Below, one piece after another: positions 8,857-17,787 of a DNA stretch of 64,000 bases (positions are counted from its first letter, which is position 1; each line of letters begins with the position of its first letter). The notes under the pieces are model-generated. The model was not told the origin of the DNA, ran no database searches, and saw only the letters and a list, made by a program, of their open reading frames with translations. The stretch spans positions 1-64,000 of the forward strand of contig DATGXG010000045.1 in assembly GCA_035299085.1 (NCBI GenBank), read 5' to 3'. Both the position numbers and the translations under genes were made by a program. The stretch comes from Bacteroidales bacterium (GTDB lineage Bacteria > Bacteroidota > Bacteroidia > Bacteroidales > UBA10428).

Positions 8857-10191
8857 GTGTTCAAGACATTTCACAAGGGTGGTGTTCATCCGCCTGAAAA
8901 TAAGTTATCAGCAGGGCGGCCGGTGGAACCATTTCCGGTTCCCGCAACTGTGGCGATATTGCTTTCGCAGCATATGGGTGCTCCGGCCAAAGCTATAGTT
9001 GAGAAAGGCGCTGCTGTGAAAACCGGGCAGTTAATTGCAAAAGGTGAGGGTTTCCTGTCGGGCAACATTCACTCTTCAGTTACCGGAAAAGTTTCCCGTA
9101 TTGAGGCTGTAACAGATGCAAGTGGTTACAAACGCCAGGCCGTTTTTATTGAAGCTGTGGCCGATGAATGGTTTGACGATATCAACACCGATACACTGCT
9201 AGACAAAGAAATTAAGCTTAATGCGGCAGAAATTATCAATAAAATCAATGAATCGGGAATTGTGGGACTCGGTGGTGCAACTTTCCCTTCACATGTCAAA
9301 TTATCCGTACCACGAGGCAAAAAAGCCGATTTTCTTATAGTAAACGGTGTCGAATGTGAACCATACCTTACGGCGGATCATGCCCTGATGCTTGAAAAAC
9401 CCGGTGAAATCATGGTTGGCATCGAAATTCTAAAAAAAGCACTAGGCGTTACACAGGCACATATTGGCATTGAAGCCAACAAACCTGATGCCATTGCTCT
9501 TATGCAGAAATTTGCATCAGAATACACCGGAGTTAAGGTTCATCCTCTTAAGGTGAAGTATCCTCAGGGCGGCGAAAAACAGCTGATAAAGGCTATCACC
9601 GGACGGGAAGTGCCTTCAGGGGGTCTTCCTGTTGATGTGGGTGTGGTTGCCTTCAACGTAGGAACAGTATTTGCTGTTTACGAGGCGGTTCAAAAAAATA
9701 AACCTCTTATTGAAAGAGTGGTAACCGTTACAGGAAAAAACATTAAAAATCCCGCGAATTTCCGTGTCCGCCTGGGTACACCTGTAGCGGGACTTATAGA
9801 AGCTGCCGGAGGTTTATCTGAAAACACAGGGAAAATCATAATGGGTGGTCCGATGATGGGAAAAGCTCTTGCAATTGCTGATATACCTGTTGTAAAGGGC
9901 ACTTCGGGAATTCTGCTTCTTCAGGATGACGAAGCTTCGAGGAACAAACCACAACCTTGCGTGCGGTGCGGCAAATGTGTAGCTGTTTGTCCAATGGGGC
10001 TCGAACCTTACCTGCTTATGCCCTTATCCCAAAAGAATGAGTTTGACAGGCTCGAATCGGAACATATAATGGATTGTATGGAATGCGGATCGTGCAGTTA
10101 TATATGTCCGTCTGCAAGGCCATTATTGGACTTTGTACGATCAGGAAAAAACAATGTCGGTAAAATTATAAGATCCAGAAAAAAACAATGA
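8857..10191 (+). CDS. rnfC: Rnf electron transport complex subunit C
   Basis: A 444-residue cytoplasmic-side subunit with FMN- and NADH-binding folds, passing electrons to or from NAD. Starts with GTG at 8857; the sequence MFKTFHKGGVHPPENK is the usual start of the family, so the GTG is trusted. The early barrel-sandwich region, a GLGGATFPSHVKL Rossmann-like segment, VECEPYLTADH, and two C-terminal [4Fe-4S] motifs (CVRCGKCVAVCP about 367, CMECGSCSYICP about 407) are all present. There is no long Ala/Lys-rich tail as in enteric RnfC. Its TGA overlaps the rnfD ATG. Confidence 0.96.
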   Translation: MFKTFHKGGVHPPENKLSAGRPVEPFPVPATVAILLSQHMGAPAKAIVEKGAAVKTGQLIAKGEGFLSGNIHSSVTGKVSRIEAVTDASGYKRQAVFIEAVADEWFDDINTDTLLDKEIKLNAAEIINKINESGIVGLGGATFPSHVKLSVPRGKKADFLIVNGVECEPYLTADHALMLEKPGEIMVGIEILKKALGVTQAHIGIEANKPDAIALMQKFASEYTGVKVHPLKVKYPQGGEKQLIKAITGREVPSGGLPVDVGVVAFNVGTVFAVYEAVQKNKPLIERVVTVTGKNIKNPANFRVRLGTPVAGLIEAAGGLSENTGKIIMGGPMMGKALAIADIPVVKGTSGILLLQDDEASRNKPQPCVRCGKCVAVCPMGLEPYLLMPLSQKNEFDRLESEHIMDCMECGSCSYICPSARPLLDFVRSGKNNVGKIIRSRKKQ

Positions 10192-11189
10192 GTAAAATAC
10201 TAACTGTTTCACCCTCCCCTCACATCAGCAGTGATCTGTCAGTTCCAAAGCTGATGTACGGCGTGGTACTTTCATTGATTCCTGCATTCATTGTAACGGT
10301 ATATATGTTCGGCCTGGGAGCGCTGGTGATCACAGCCGTATCGGTTGTGTCGTGCGTTTTGGCAGAAATGATTATCCAGCGATACATTATGGATGCACCG
10401 GTGAGAATCAGGGACGGCTCTGCCATTGTAACCGGAATTCTGCTCGCCTTCAATCTTCCTTCGAATCTTCCATGGTGGATGGTCGTCATTGGTGCGGTGT
10501 TTGCCATTGGCGTCGGAAAGATGACATATGGAGGCCTTGGTAACAACCCTTTTAACCCTGCACTTGTAGGGCGTGTGTTCCTCCTGATCTCTTTTCCGGT
10601 TCAAATGACAAGCTGGCCATTACCCGGTGCGTCGAGGTTTCACTATCTTGATGCAACCACCGGTGCCACTCCGCTTGGATTCCTCAAAGAAGCCCTGAGA
10701 AACGGCCAGACTGTTCCCGAAGTTATGAACCAGATTCCGGATCACATGCAGCTCTTTCTCGGTCAAATGGGTGGTTCAATGGGGGAAATTTCTGCCCTTG
10801 CATTGATTTTAGGATTTGCGTGGATGTTGTATAAAAAAATAATCACATGGCATATACCGGTTATCATGGTGGGTACCATATTTGCATTTACCGGAATACT
10901 CTATCTGATCGATCCGACCCGCAATGCTTCTCCCCTCTTTCATATTCTTACAGGAGGTGTAATGCTCGGTGCAATATATATGGCTACTGACCTTGTAACA
11001 TCTCCCATGACAAAAAAGGGAATGATACTTTACGCCGCCGGGATTGGTGTCATTACAGTTGTAATCCGGAAATTCGGTGCTTATCCTGAAGGAGTGTCCT
11101 TTGCGATACTCATAATGAATGCCTTTGTTCCATTGATTAATAAATATATCAAGCCAAAACGCTTCGGAGAGGAGGTAAAAAATGGCTAA
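10188..11189 (+). CDS. rnfD: Rnf electron transport complex subunit D
   Basis: A 333-residue integral membrane subunit with about nine helices. The family motif for covalent FMN attachment is visible as TTGATPLG with T161 as the expected flavin-bearing threonine, facing the outside. RnfD and RnfG relay electrons through covalent flavins and RnfD is thought to be part of the ion-pumping path. Overlaps rnfC at its start and rnfG at its end (ATG of rnfG at 11182), so translation is coupled. Confidence 0.95.
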   Translation: MSKILTVSPSPHISSDLSVPKLMYGVVLSLIPAFIVTVYMFGLGALVITAVSVVSCVLAEMIIQRYIMDAPVRIRDGSAIVTGILLAFNLPSNLPWWMVVIGAVFAIGVGKMTYGGLGNNPFNPALVGRVFLLISFPVQMTSWPLPGASRFHYLDATTGATPLGFLKEALRNGQTVPEVMNQIPDHMQLFLGQMGGSMGEISALALILGFAWMLYKKIITWHIPVIMVGTIFAFTGILYLIDPTRNASPLFHILTGGVMLGAIYMATDLVTSPMTKKGMILYAAGIGVITVVIRKFGAYPEGVSFAILIMNAFVPLINKYIKPKRFGEEVKNG

Positions 11190-11760
11190 GAAACTGGAAT
11201 CAACACTGATCAACATGATCCTTTCTCTCGTGCTGATCTCCATGACAATGTCCGCAGCACTGGGATTTGTATACCTTAAGACAAAAGATCCTATTGAAAT
11301 AGCTTCAAAACAAAAAGAAACCGATGCCATAAAACAGGTATTTCCTGATTTTGACAGTGACCCGATGGCAAACGTGACTGAAAAAGACGGTGTGAAAATT
11401 TACCAGCTGTTGCTTCAGAACAAAGTCTCGGGTTTTGCAATCAAAACCTTTACTGATAAAGGTTTCGGAGGGCATATTGAAATGATGGCCGGATTTAAGC
11501 CTGACGGGACCATTACTAAAATTGTCGTTCTTAGTCATAAGGAAACACCTGGCCTGGGCACGAAAATGACCGATCCTAAATTCAGTTCGCAGTTTCCGGG
11601 TAAAAACCCTTCTCAATACCGGTTAAAAGTGAAGAAAGATGGCGGGCAGGTTGATGCTATTACCGCGGCCACGGTTAGTTCGCGTGCATATTGTGACGCT
11701 CTGCAGAGAGCTTTTAACACGCTGAAATCAATAAGTGACACTATTCCGGTTCAACAATAA
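11182..11760 (+). CDS. rnfG: Rnf electron transport complex subunit G
   Basis: A 192-residue protein with one N-terminal membrane helix (about 8-30) and an extracytoplasmic FMN-binding domain. The attachment segment reads DAITAATVSSRA, with T164 in the position of the flavinylated threonine; the usual glycine before A-T is alanine here. GKxP-type (ETPGLGTKM) and Y-R-L-K-V segments of the FMN-binding fold are also present. Sits between rnfD (8-base overlap) and rnfE (11 bases). Confidence 0.93.
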   Translation: MAKKLESTLINMILSLVLISMTMSAALGFVYLKTKDPIEIASKQKETDAIKQVFPDFDSDPMANVTEKDGVKIYQLLLQNKVSGFAIKTFTDKGFGGHIEMMAGFKPDGTITKIVVLSHKETPGLGTKMTDPKFSSQFPGKNPSQYRLKVKKDGGQVDAITAATVSSRAYCDALQRAFNTLKSISDTIPVQQ

Positions 11761-11771
11761 TTCAGATTGAA

Positions 11772-12368
11772 ATGGCAAATCTCAAGTATCTTACAAACGG
11801 CCTCCTTAAAGAAAATCCGACATTTGTTATAGTTCTCGGAACCTGTCCTACCCTGGCCATAACAACAGCCGCTGTAAACGGCATTGGCATGGGAGCCGCC
11901 ACCACTTTTGTCCTCGTTTTCTCAAACCTTTTTATCTCCTTACTGAAAAACTTCATACCCGATAAAGTCAGAATCGCCGCCTTCATCCTTATCATAGCCA
12001 CATTCGTTACAATAGTTGACCTTGTAATGAAAGCCTATACTCCTGATTTATATAAAGCGCTCGGAATTTTCATCCCTCTTATTGTGGTAAACTGCATAAT
12101 CCTTGGCCGGGCTGAAGCATTTGCCCAGAAGAACAGCGTTTGGCCATCGTTACTTGACGGGTTGGGTATGGGAATAGGTTTTACAATGGCAATAACCTTA
12201 ATCGGCTCCATACGTGAAATACTCGGGAACGGATCTATTTTCGGCGTCCGTCTTCTTGCAGAAAATGCATCCACTATCCTGATTTTCGTCCTGCCTCCGG
12301 GTGCATTTGTAACGTACGGATTCCTGATTGCCATTATGAACAGAATAAAATTAAAATTCAATATTTAA
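11772..12368 (+). CDS. rnfE: Rnf electron transport complex subunit E
   Basis: A 198-residue membrane protein with six helices, paralogous to RnfA and to NqrD. Starts MANLKYLTNGLLKENP and carries the family segment LGTCPTLAITTA, whose cysteine helps hold the intramembrane iron-sulfur centre shared with RnfA. Paired with rnfA ten bases downstream, in the same order as in other Rnf operons of the BCDGEA type. Confidence 0.95.
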   Translation: MANLKYLTNGLLKENPTFVIVLGTCPTLAITTAAVNGIGMGAATTFVLVFSNLFISLLKNFIPDKVRIAAFILIIATFVTIVDLVMKAYTPDLYKALGIFIPLIVVNCIILGRAEAFAQKNSVWPSLLDGLGMGIGFTMAITLIGSIREILGNGSIFGVRLLAENASTILIFVLPPGAFVTYGFLIAIMNRIKLKFNI

Positions 12369-12378
12369 TCCCGGAACC

Positions 12379-12954
12379 ATGGAATATATCCTGCTAATTA
12401 TTTCGGCCGTCCTTGTGAACAATGTAGTGCTTGTTCAGTTCCTTGGAATTTGCCCGTTCCTGGGTGTTTCAAATAAAATTGAAACATCAATGGGTATGGG
12501 AGTAGCCGTTATCTTCGTTATGTCGCTGGCTAACCTGGTTACTTATCTTATCCAGAATTATGTACTGATTCCGCTCCACATCGAATTCATGCAAACGATA
12601 ACTTTCATTTTCGTGATTGCATTTCTTGTCCAGGTTGTTGAGATCATTCTGAAGAAAGCGGCCCCGGCATTATACCAGGCCCTGGGTATCTACCTGCCTC
12701 TTATCACAACAAACTGTGCTGTTCTCGGGATAGCCATTCTTGCTGTTCAGAAGGATTTCAACCTTGTTATGAGCGTGCTTTATGCAGCAGGTATAGCAAC
12801 AGGATTCACATTTGCCCTGATCCTTATGGCCGGAATTAGGGAACAACTGGCTCTTGCCGACACTCCGAAGGGGATGAAAGGTTTTCCGCTTTCATTGGTT
12901 ACAGCGGGTTTGTTATCGCTTGCTTTTATGGGGTTTTCAGGAATTGTAAAATAG
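12379..12954 (+). CDS. rnfA: Rnf electron transport complex subunit A
   Basis: A 191-residue membrane protein with six helices, paralogous to RnfE and NqrE. The VLVQFLGICPFLGVS and TTNCAVLG segments provide the two conserved cysteines of the RnfA half of the intramembrane [2Fe-2S] site. Last gene of the rseC-rnfBCDGEA operon, whose order BCDGEA matches clostridial and Bacteroidota operons rather than the enteric ABCDGE order. Confidence 0.95.
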   Translation: MEYILLIISAVLVNNVVLVQFLGICPFLGVSNKIETSMGMGVAVIFVMSLANLVTYLIQNYVLIPLHIEFMQTITFIFVIAFLVQVVEIILKKAAPALYQALGIYLPLITTNCAVLGIAILAVQKDFNLVMSVLYAAGIATGFTFALILMAGIREQLALADTPKGMKGFPLSLVTAGLLSLAFMGFSGIVK

Positions 12955-12973
12955 CTGCTGTACTGCAACCTGT

Positions 12974-13003
12974 TTGATATTGTAACAATTTACGTTACTT
13001 TTG
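12974..13003 (+). promoter_or_regulatory. Bacteroidota consensus promoter
   Basis: TTG at 12974-12976, exactly 19 bases, then TACTTTTG at 12996-13003: a full match to TTG-N19-TAnnTTTG. It should drive the PAP2-ArnT-GT2 operon with a leader of only about 13 bases before the ATG at 13023. Confidence 0.75.
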
Positions 13004-13022
13004 CCGCCAATGAATTTTTGGT

Positions 13023-13679
13023 ATGCTCCGGAAGACATTGAAAGATAATATTTTATTTTTCCTGCCCTATATCTTAATTTTGTTGCTTATTCTGCCTGTT
13101 CTGCTCAACTATAATAAAGGAGACCTTCACCTGATGATCAACAGGCATCATACCGCTTTTTTTGATGTGCTTTTTGCGTTATTAACTTACCTGGGTGACG
13201 GGCTGTTCATCATTGTGCCGGCAGTTATCCTGCTGTTTTTTTCGGTAAGGCACACTGCATTTCTTGTTACAGCCTATGTGTCCACCGGATTGATAACCCA
13301 GGTGCTGAAACGGGTGTTTTTCGAAGGCAGTATGAGACCATCCGTAATGCTTAAAGATGCAGGATTATATCTTGTTGAAGGTGTTGATATGCTCCATGGC
13401 CGCAGTTTTCCTTCAGGCCATGCAACAAGTGCTTTTGCTCTTTTTCTCAGCCTGGCACTCATATTACGGAACCGCTGTCTTAAATTTCTTTGTTTCATTA
13501 TGGCCTGCCTCGTTGCATTCTCAAGAGTTTATCTTTCGCAGCATTTTCTTATTGATATCACGGCAGGTTCCATGATCGGCACGTTGGGCACACTGGCTGT
13601 TTATATGCTTTTCTATAAAAAAGAAAGAAACTGGTATACCTGGAAAATCCAGGATTTATTTTCTGCAAAGCATGCCTAA
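13023..13679 (+). CDS. PAP2-family membrane phosphatase
   Basis: A 218-residue integral membrane phosphatase of the PAP2/type 2 phosphatidic acid phosphatase family. Six hydrophobic segments. The three catalytic motifs are visible: a K...RP motif (LKRVF...SMRPS, near 100), PSGH (near 130) and SRVYLSQHFLID (near 165). Substrates in the family include undecaprenyl pyrophosphate, phosphatidylglycerol phosphate and lipid A phosphates. Context favours a lipid-carrier or lipid A role: it is the first gene of a unit with an ArnT-like transferase (8-base overlap) and a polyprenyl-phosphate glycosyltransferase. Confidence 0.88.
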   Translation: MLRKTLKDNILFFLPYILILLLILPVLLNYNKGDLHLMINRHHTAFFDVLFALLTYLGDGLFIIVPAVILLFFSVRHTAFLVTAYVSTGLITQVLKRVFFEGSMRPSVMLKDAGLYLVEGVDMLHGRSFPSGHATSAFALFLSLALILRNRCLKFLCFIMACLVAFSRVYLSQHFLIDITAGSMIGTLGTLAVYMLFYKKERNWYTWKIQDLFSAKHA

Positions 13680-15318
13680 AAATATAATACGAAATAACCT
13701 GGTTATTGCCTTTACGGCTGCCCTGCTTTTCGTTCCATTTCTTGGCGGTGTTCACCTGTTCGACTGGGATGAGATCAATTTTGCCGAATCTGCACGTGAA
13801 ATGATCGCTACAGGAGATTATCTCACTGTAAGAATAAACTTCATTCCCTTCTGGGAAAAACCGCCACTGTTTATCTGGATGCAGGTTTTATCCATGAAGA
13901 TATTCGGAATAAATGAATTTGCAGCCCGCTTTCCCAATGCCCTGTGCGGGATCGTAACGCTGCTTGTTTTATTCAATGCCGGCAGGAAAATTAAGGATGA
14001 GAAATTCGGTATGATTTGGGTGCTGCTGTATGCCGGATCATTTCTGCCTTTCATTTATTTCAAATCCGGTATCATTGATCCATGGTTCAACCTGTTTATT
14101 TTCCTCGGGATATTCATTTTTCATTCTTATTTCACCGATTCGAAGAATCAATTGCTCAAAGCAGTTTTGTCGGCTTTTTTTATCGGTCTCGCAGTTCTTA
14201 CTAAAGGACCGGTTGCACTGCTCATCTTTCTAATTGTATTTGGCCTATTCCTGCTGCTTAAAAAATTCAGGGTTAGAATCAGGGTTGCTGATGTGTTTGC
14301 TTTTGTTGCAGTTCTGGCAATTACAGGTGGTTTTTGGTTCATTCTGCAGATAGCACAGGGAAATTTCAGTATAATAGCCGATTTCATTGTGTACCAGATA
14401 AGGTTATTCAAAACACAGGATGCAGGTCATGGAGGCTTTCTGCTGTATCATTTTGTCGTGCTTTTTTTCGGAGTCTTTCCTGCATCAATGTTTGCCTTGC
14501 CTGCTCTTTTTCCTTCAAAATACAGGAACACAGAACCGCATGCTTTTTACTTATGGATGCTTATCCTGTTTTGGGTTGTCCTGATCCTGTTTACCATCGT
14601 AAGGACCAAAATTGTACATTATTCCTCCCTCTGTTATTTCCCTTTGACATTCCTGGCCACATGGGCATTATTCCATTTTGAGGAGTCATTCAAAGGGGCA
14701 TGGAGCAAAGTGACAGCCATTTTCATCGGTGTTTCCGGAATTGTAACCGGTATTATTATTTTTCTCCTCTCTTTCTTTGATTCATGGAAAGGATGGCTTA
14801 TTCAACATATAAAAATCAGGGATCCGTTTGCAATAGCCAATTTGTCGGCCAACGGTTCGTGGAAAGGTTTCGAGTTTATTACAGGAATCCTGCTTATAGC
14901 GGCTGTCCTCGTATTTGTGGGTGCATGGAAAAAACAACGGGTCAAAGCAGTTTATTTTCTTACCCTGTCAGTTTCCGTATTTATGTTTCTTGCTTTAATC
15001 CTTATTGTTCCAAGAGTGGAATCGTATTCACAAAAAACTGCAATCGAATTCTTTCAGTCGGTCAGCAATGAAGATGCGTACCTGGCTACCCTGGGATATA
15101 AAAGTTATGCTCATTTATTCTACGGAAAAGCAAAAGATCACAACGGTATTGAATCATCGCGCAAAGAATGGCTTCTTACAGGGGATATTGACAGGCCGGC
15201 CTATTTTGCAGCCAAGATTAACCGCAAAGAAAAATTGATTAAGGAATACCCGGGTTTACAATTCCTGTATGAGAAAAACGGTTTTGTATTTTTCACCCGG
15301 AAATCAACAAGAAATTAA
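13672..15318 (+). CDS. ArnT/PMT-like glycosyltransferase
   Basis: A 548-residue membrane glycosyltransferase of the GT-C fold with about 11-13 helices. The first outside loop carries the catalytic acidic pair in FDWDEINFAES, and an FWEKPPLF segment follows, both typical of ArnT/PMT-type enzymes that move a sugar from a polyprenyl phosphate to lipid A or a protein. A soluble C-terminal region of about 120 residues lies outside. Overlaps the PAP2 gene by eight bases and is followed by the gene for a donor-making GT2. The sugar and acceptor cannot be told from sequence. Confidence 0.88.
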   Translation: MPKNIIRNNLVIAFTAALLFVPFLGGVHLFDWDEINFAESAREMIATGDYLTVRINFIPFWEKPPLFIWMQVLSMKIFGINEFAARFPNALCGIVTLLVLFNAGRKIKDEKFGMIWVLLYAGSFLPFIYFKSGIIDPWFNLFIFLGIFIFHSYFTDSKNQLLKAVLSAFFIGLAVLTKGPVALLIFLIVFGLFLLLKKFRVRIRVADVFAFVAVLAITGGFWFILQIAQGNFSIIADFIVYQIRLFKTQDAGHGGFLLYHFVVLFFGVFPASMFALPALFPSKYRNTEPHAFYLWMLILFWVVLILFTIVRTKIVHYSSLCYFPLTFLATWALFHFEESFKGAWSKVTAIFIGVSGIVTGIIIFLLSFFDSWKGWLIQHIKIRDPFAIANLSANGSWKGFEFITGILLIAAVLVFVGAWKKQRVKAVYFLTLSVSVFMFLALILIVPRVESYSQKTAIEFFQSVSNEDAYLATLGYKSYAHLFYGKAKDHNGIESSRKEWLLTGDIDRPAYFAAKINRKEKLIKEYPGLQFLYEKNGFVFFTRKSTRN

Positions 15319-15328
15319 ACTTTATCTC

Positions 15329-16072
15329 ATGATCAACAATAAAATAATAACAGTAGTTCTTCCGGCATACAATGCAGAAAAGACACTTGAAATGACTTTC
15401 AATGAAATTCCGTTCGATATAGTGGATCATGTGATACTTGTGGATGACAGAAGCAGGGATAATACAGTGAAGCTGGCCGGGCAACTGGGTATTAAGCATG
15501 TTATAAGGCATGCTGAAAACAAGGGATACGGTGGAAATCAGAAAACATGTTATGATAAAGCCCTTGAATTGAATTCTGATATTGTTGTCATGCTTCATCC
15601 CGATTACCAGTACTCTCCGAGGCTTATCCATTCTATGTGCTATCTGATAGCCAACGGAGTGTATGAAGTTGTTATGGGTTCGAGGATTCTTGGAAAAGGA
15701 GCTCTGAAAGGAGGCATGCCCATTTACAAATACATTGCCAACCGCTTTCTTACCCTGACACAAAATATTCTGATGAACCAGAAATTATCCGAGTATCATA
15801 CGGGTTACAGGGCTTTCTCGGCTGACGTTCTGAAGAAGGTTAATTACAAACTGAATTCAGATGACTTTGTCTTTGATAACCAGATGATCGCACAGATTTT
15901 TCATGCGGGTTTTGAAATAGCCGAGATTACCTGCCCTACCCGGTATTTCGATGATGCTTCTTCAATCAATATCCGGAGAAGCATTAAATACGGCCTGGGT
16001 GTACTGGGAGTCTCATTCAGTTATATGCTTCAAAAAACAGGACTATTTAAATTCCATATTTTCACGGCCTGA
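15329..16072 (+). CDS. Polyprenyl-phosphate glycosyltransferase (GT2, DPM1-like)
   Basis: A 247-residue GT-A enzyme. Conserved parts: VVLPAYNAEKTL at the start, VDDRSRDNT, ENKGYGGNQ, and MLHPDYQYSP in the place of the metal-binding motif, followed by GSRILG. No C-terminal membrane helices, so it is of the soluble DPM1 type that charges a polyprenyl phosphate with a sugar. An upstream in-frame start at 15269 would overlap the transferase by 50 bases and add residues unlike the family, so I use ATG 15329. It probably supplies the donor for the ArnT-like enzyme upstream. Confidence 0.87.
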   Translation: MINNKIITVVLPAYNAEKTLEMTFNEIPFDIVDHVILVDDRSRDNTVKLAGQLGIKHVIRHAENKGYGGNQKTCYDKALELNSDIVVMLHPDYQYSPRLIHSMCYLIANGVYEVVMGSRILGKGALKGGMPIYKYIANRFLTLTQNILMNQKLSEYHTGYRAFSADVLKKVNYKLNSDDFVFDNQMIAQIFHAGFEIAEITCPTRYFDDASSINIRRSIKYGLGVLGVSFSYMLQKTGLFKFHIFTA

Positions 16073-16144
16073 ATATGAGCTTTATCTATTACCAGGTGTT
16101 AAAATATTGGTTAAATTTATTGTACAAACTCTAACGATCTGATC

Positions 16145-17782
16145 ATGAAAACTAAACTCTGGCTGGCTGTTATTGCAGCGCTGGTATTGTTAATGCCCGG
16201 CTGCAGTAAGAAAAAAAAAGTAACCGAATCAACAAATGATTCAATTGCCATGAAACTGAACGATTTTGCGACATTCAAGCTCACTTCCGATTTAAGCAAA
16301 CTGAGCGAAAATGAAAAGAAAATGATCCCCCTGCTGATCGATGCAGCAGATATTATGGATCAGATCTTCTGGATGGAAGCCTATGGCAGTAAGGATTCGC
16401 TTTTTTCGTTGCTGAAAACAGACGCTGAAAAGAAACTGGCAGCAATTCATTACGGTCCCTGGGACAGGATGAACGGGAATGATCCCTTGTTTCCGGGTAT
16501 CGGCAAAAAATTACCGGGAGCTAATTTCTATCCCGCGGATATGACAATTGAAGAGTTCCAGCAACTGAAAGATACGACAAAAACAAGCCTGTACACTGTT
16601 ATCCGTCGTGACGCTGACAAGAAACTGGTTGTCATTCCTTATCATGTTGAATTCGCTGAACTGGTGAAAAAGGCTTCAGATCTTATCAAACAGGCATCCG
16701 AACTGGCAGAGGATCCCGGTTTGAAAAAATATCTTCAACTCCGCTACCAGGCATTGCTGGATGACAATTACAGGCCCAGTGACATGGCCTGGATGGACAT
16801 GACTACAAACAATATTGATTTTGTTGTTGGCCCTGTTGAAACCTATGAAGACCAGTTATTCGGGTATAAGGCATCTCATGAGGCCTATGTTCTGATAAAA
16901 GACAACGAGTGGAGCAATAAACTCATGCATTACGCCACTTTGCTTCCTGCACTTCAGAAGGGACTTCCTGTGGATCCAAAATACAAAAAAGAAATGCCGG
17001 GTGATAATTCTGACCTGGGCGCTTATGATGTGGTTTATTATGCAGGCGATTGCAATGCAGGGAGCAAGACAATTGCCATAAACCTGCCGAATGACGAATA
17101 CGTGCAGCTTCATAAAGGTTCAAGGCGCCTTCAGCTTAAGAATGCCATGAGGGCAAAATTTGACAAAATCATGATTCCCATTGCTGCTGAATTAATGCAA
17201 CCTGAAGACCTGAGTCATGTAACATTTGAAGCATTTTTCAATAATACAATGTTCCATGAGGTGGCTCACGGCCTTGGATGTTCAAATACAATTAACAAGA
17301 AAGGAACAGTGCGTACAGCACTTAAAGAGCAATATTCGGCACTTGAGGAAGGAAAGGCCGACATCCTTGGTTTATACCTTGAAGCCAGACTGAAAGAAAT
17401 GGGCGAACTGGATGTAGATCTCACCAACGAGTATACCACTTTTATGGCCGGTATTTTCCGTTCAATACGGTTCGGCGCATCCAGCGCACATGGAAAAGCT
17501 AATCTTGCCCGGTTCAACTATTTTAAGGAGAAGGGCGCTTTTTCAATTGATTCCACAGGCCGATACCGGATTGATATGGCCAAAATGGCCGACGCCATTA
17601 ATTCATTAAGCACTATGATCCTGACCATCCAGGGCGACGGGGATTATGATAAGGCAGTTCAGATGATGCAGCAATACGGAAACATTGACAACGATCTGAA
17701 AGCTGCCCTCAAAAAGATCGAGGACAAGGATATTCCTGTAGATATCGTATTTGATCAGGGAAAAACTGCCCTGGGCTTATAA
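16145..17782 (+). CDS. M49 (dipeptidyl peptidase III)-like lipoprotein
   Basis: A 545-residue zinc peptidase with a lipoprotein signal (LMPGC, lipidated C20, then a lysine-rich stretch). The zinc site reads HEVAH at 371-375 and EEGKAD from 401. Classical DPP III has the six-residue HExxGH, but a branch of the M49 family has a five-residue HExxH; this protein fits that branch. Such enzymes remove dipeptides from the N terminus of short peptides. Lipidation suggests a periplasmic or surface location, unlike cytosolic DPP III. It follows the GT2 gene by 72 bases with nothing recognisable between, and precedes the membrane protein gene by five bases. Confidence 0.82.
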   Translation: MKTKLWLAVIAALVLLMPGCSKKKKVTESTNDSIAMKLNDFATFKLTSDLSKLSENEKKMIPLLIDAADIMDQIFWMEAYGSKDSLFSLLKTDAEKKLAAIHYGPWDRMNGNDPLFPGIGKKLPGANFYPADMTIEEFQQLKDTTKTSLYTVIRRDADKKLVVIPYHVEFAELVKKASDLIKQASELAEDPGLKKYLQLRYQALLDDNYRPSDMAWMDMTTNNIDFVVGPVETYEDQLFGYKASHEAYVLIKDNEWSNKLMHYATLLPALQKGLPVDPKYKKEMPGDNSDLGAYDVVYYAGDCNAGSKTIAINLPNDEYVQLHKGSRRLQLKNAMRAKFDKIMIPIAAELMQPEDLSHVTFEAFFNNTMFHEVAHGLGCSNTINKKGTVRTALKEQYSALEEGKADILGLYLEARLKEMGELDVDLTNEYTTFMAGIFRSIRFGASSAHGKANLARFNYFKEKGAFSIDSTGRYRIDMAKMADAINSLSTMILTIQGDGDYDKAVQMMQQYGNIDNDLKAALKKIEDKDIPVDIVFDQGKTALGL

Positions 17783-17787
17783 ATAAA

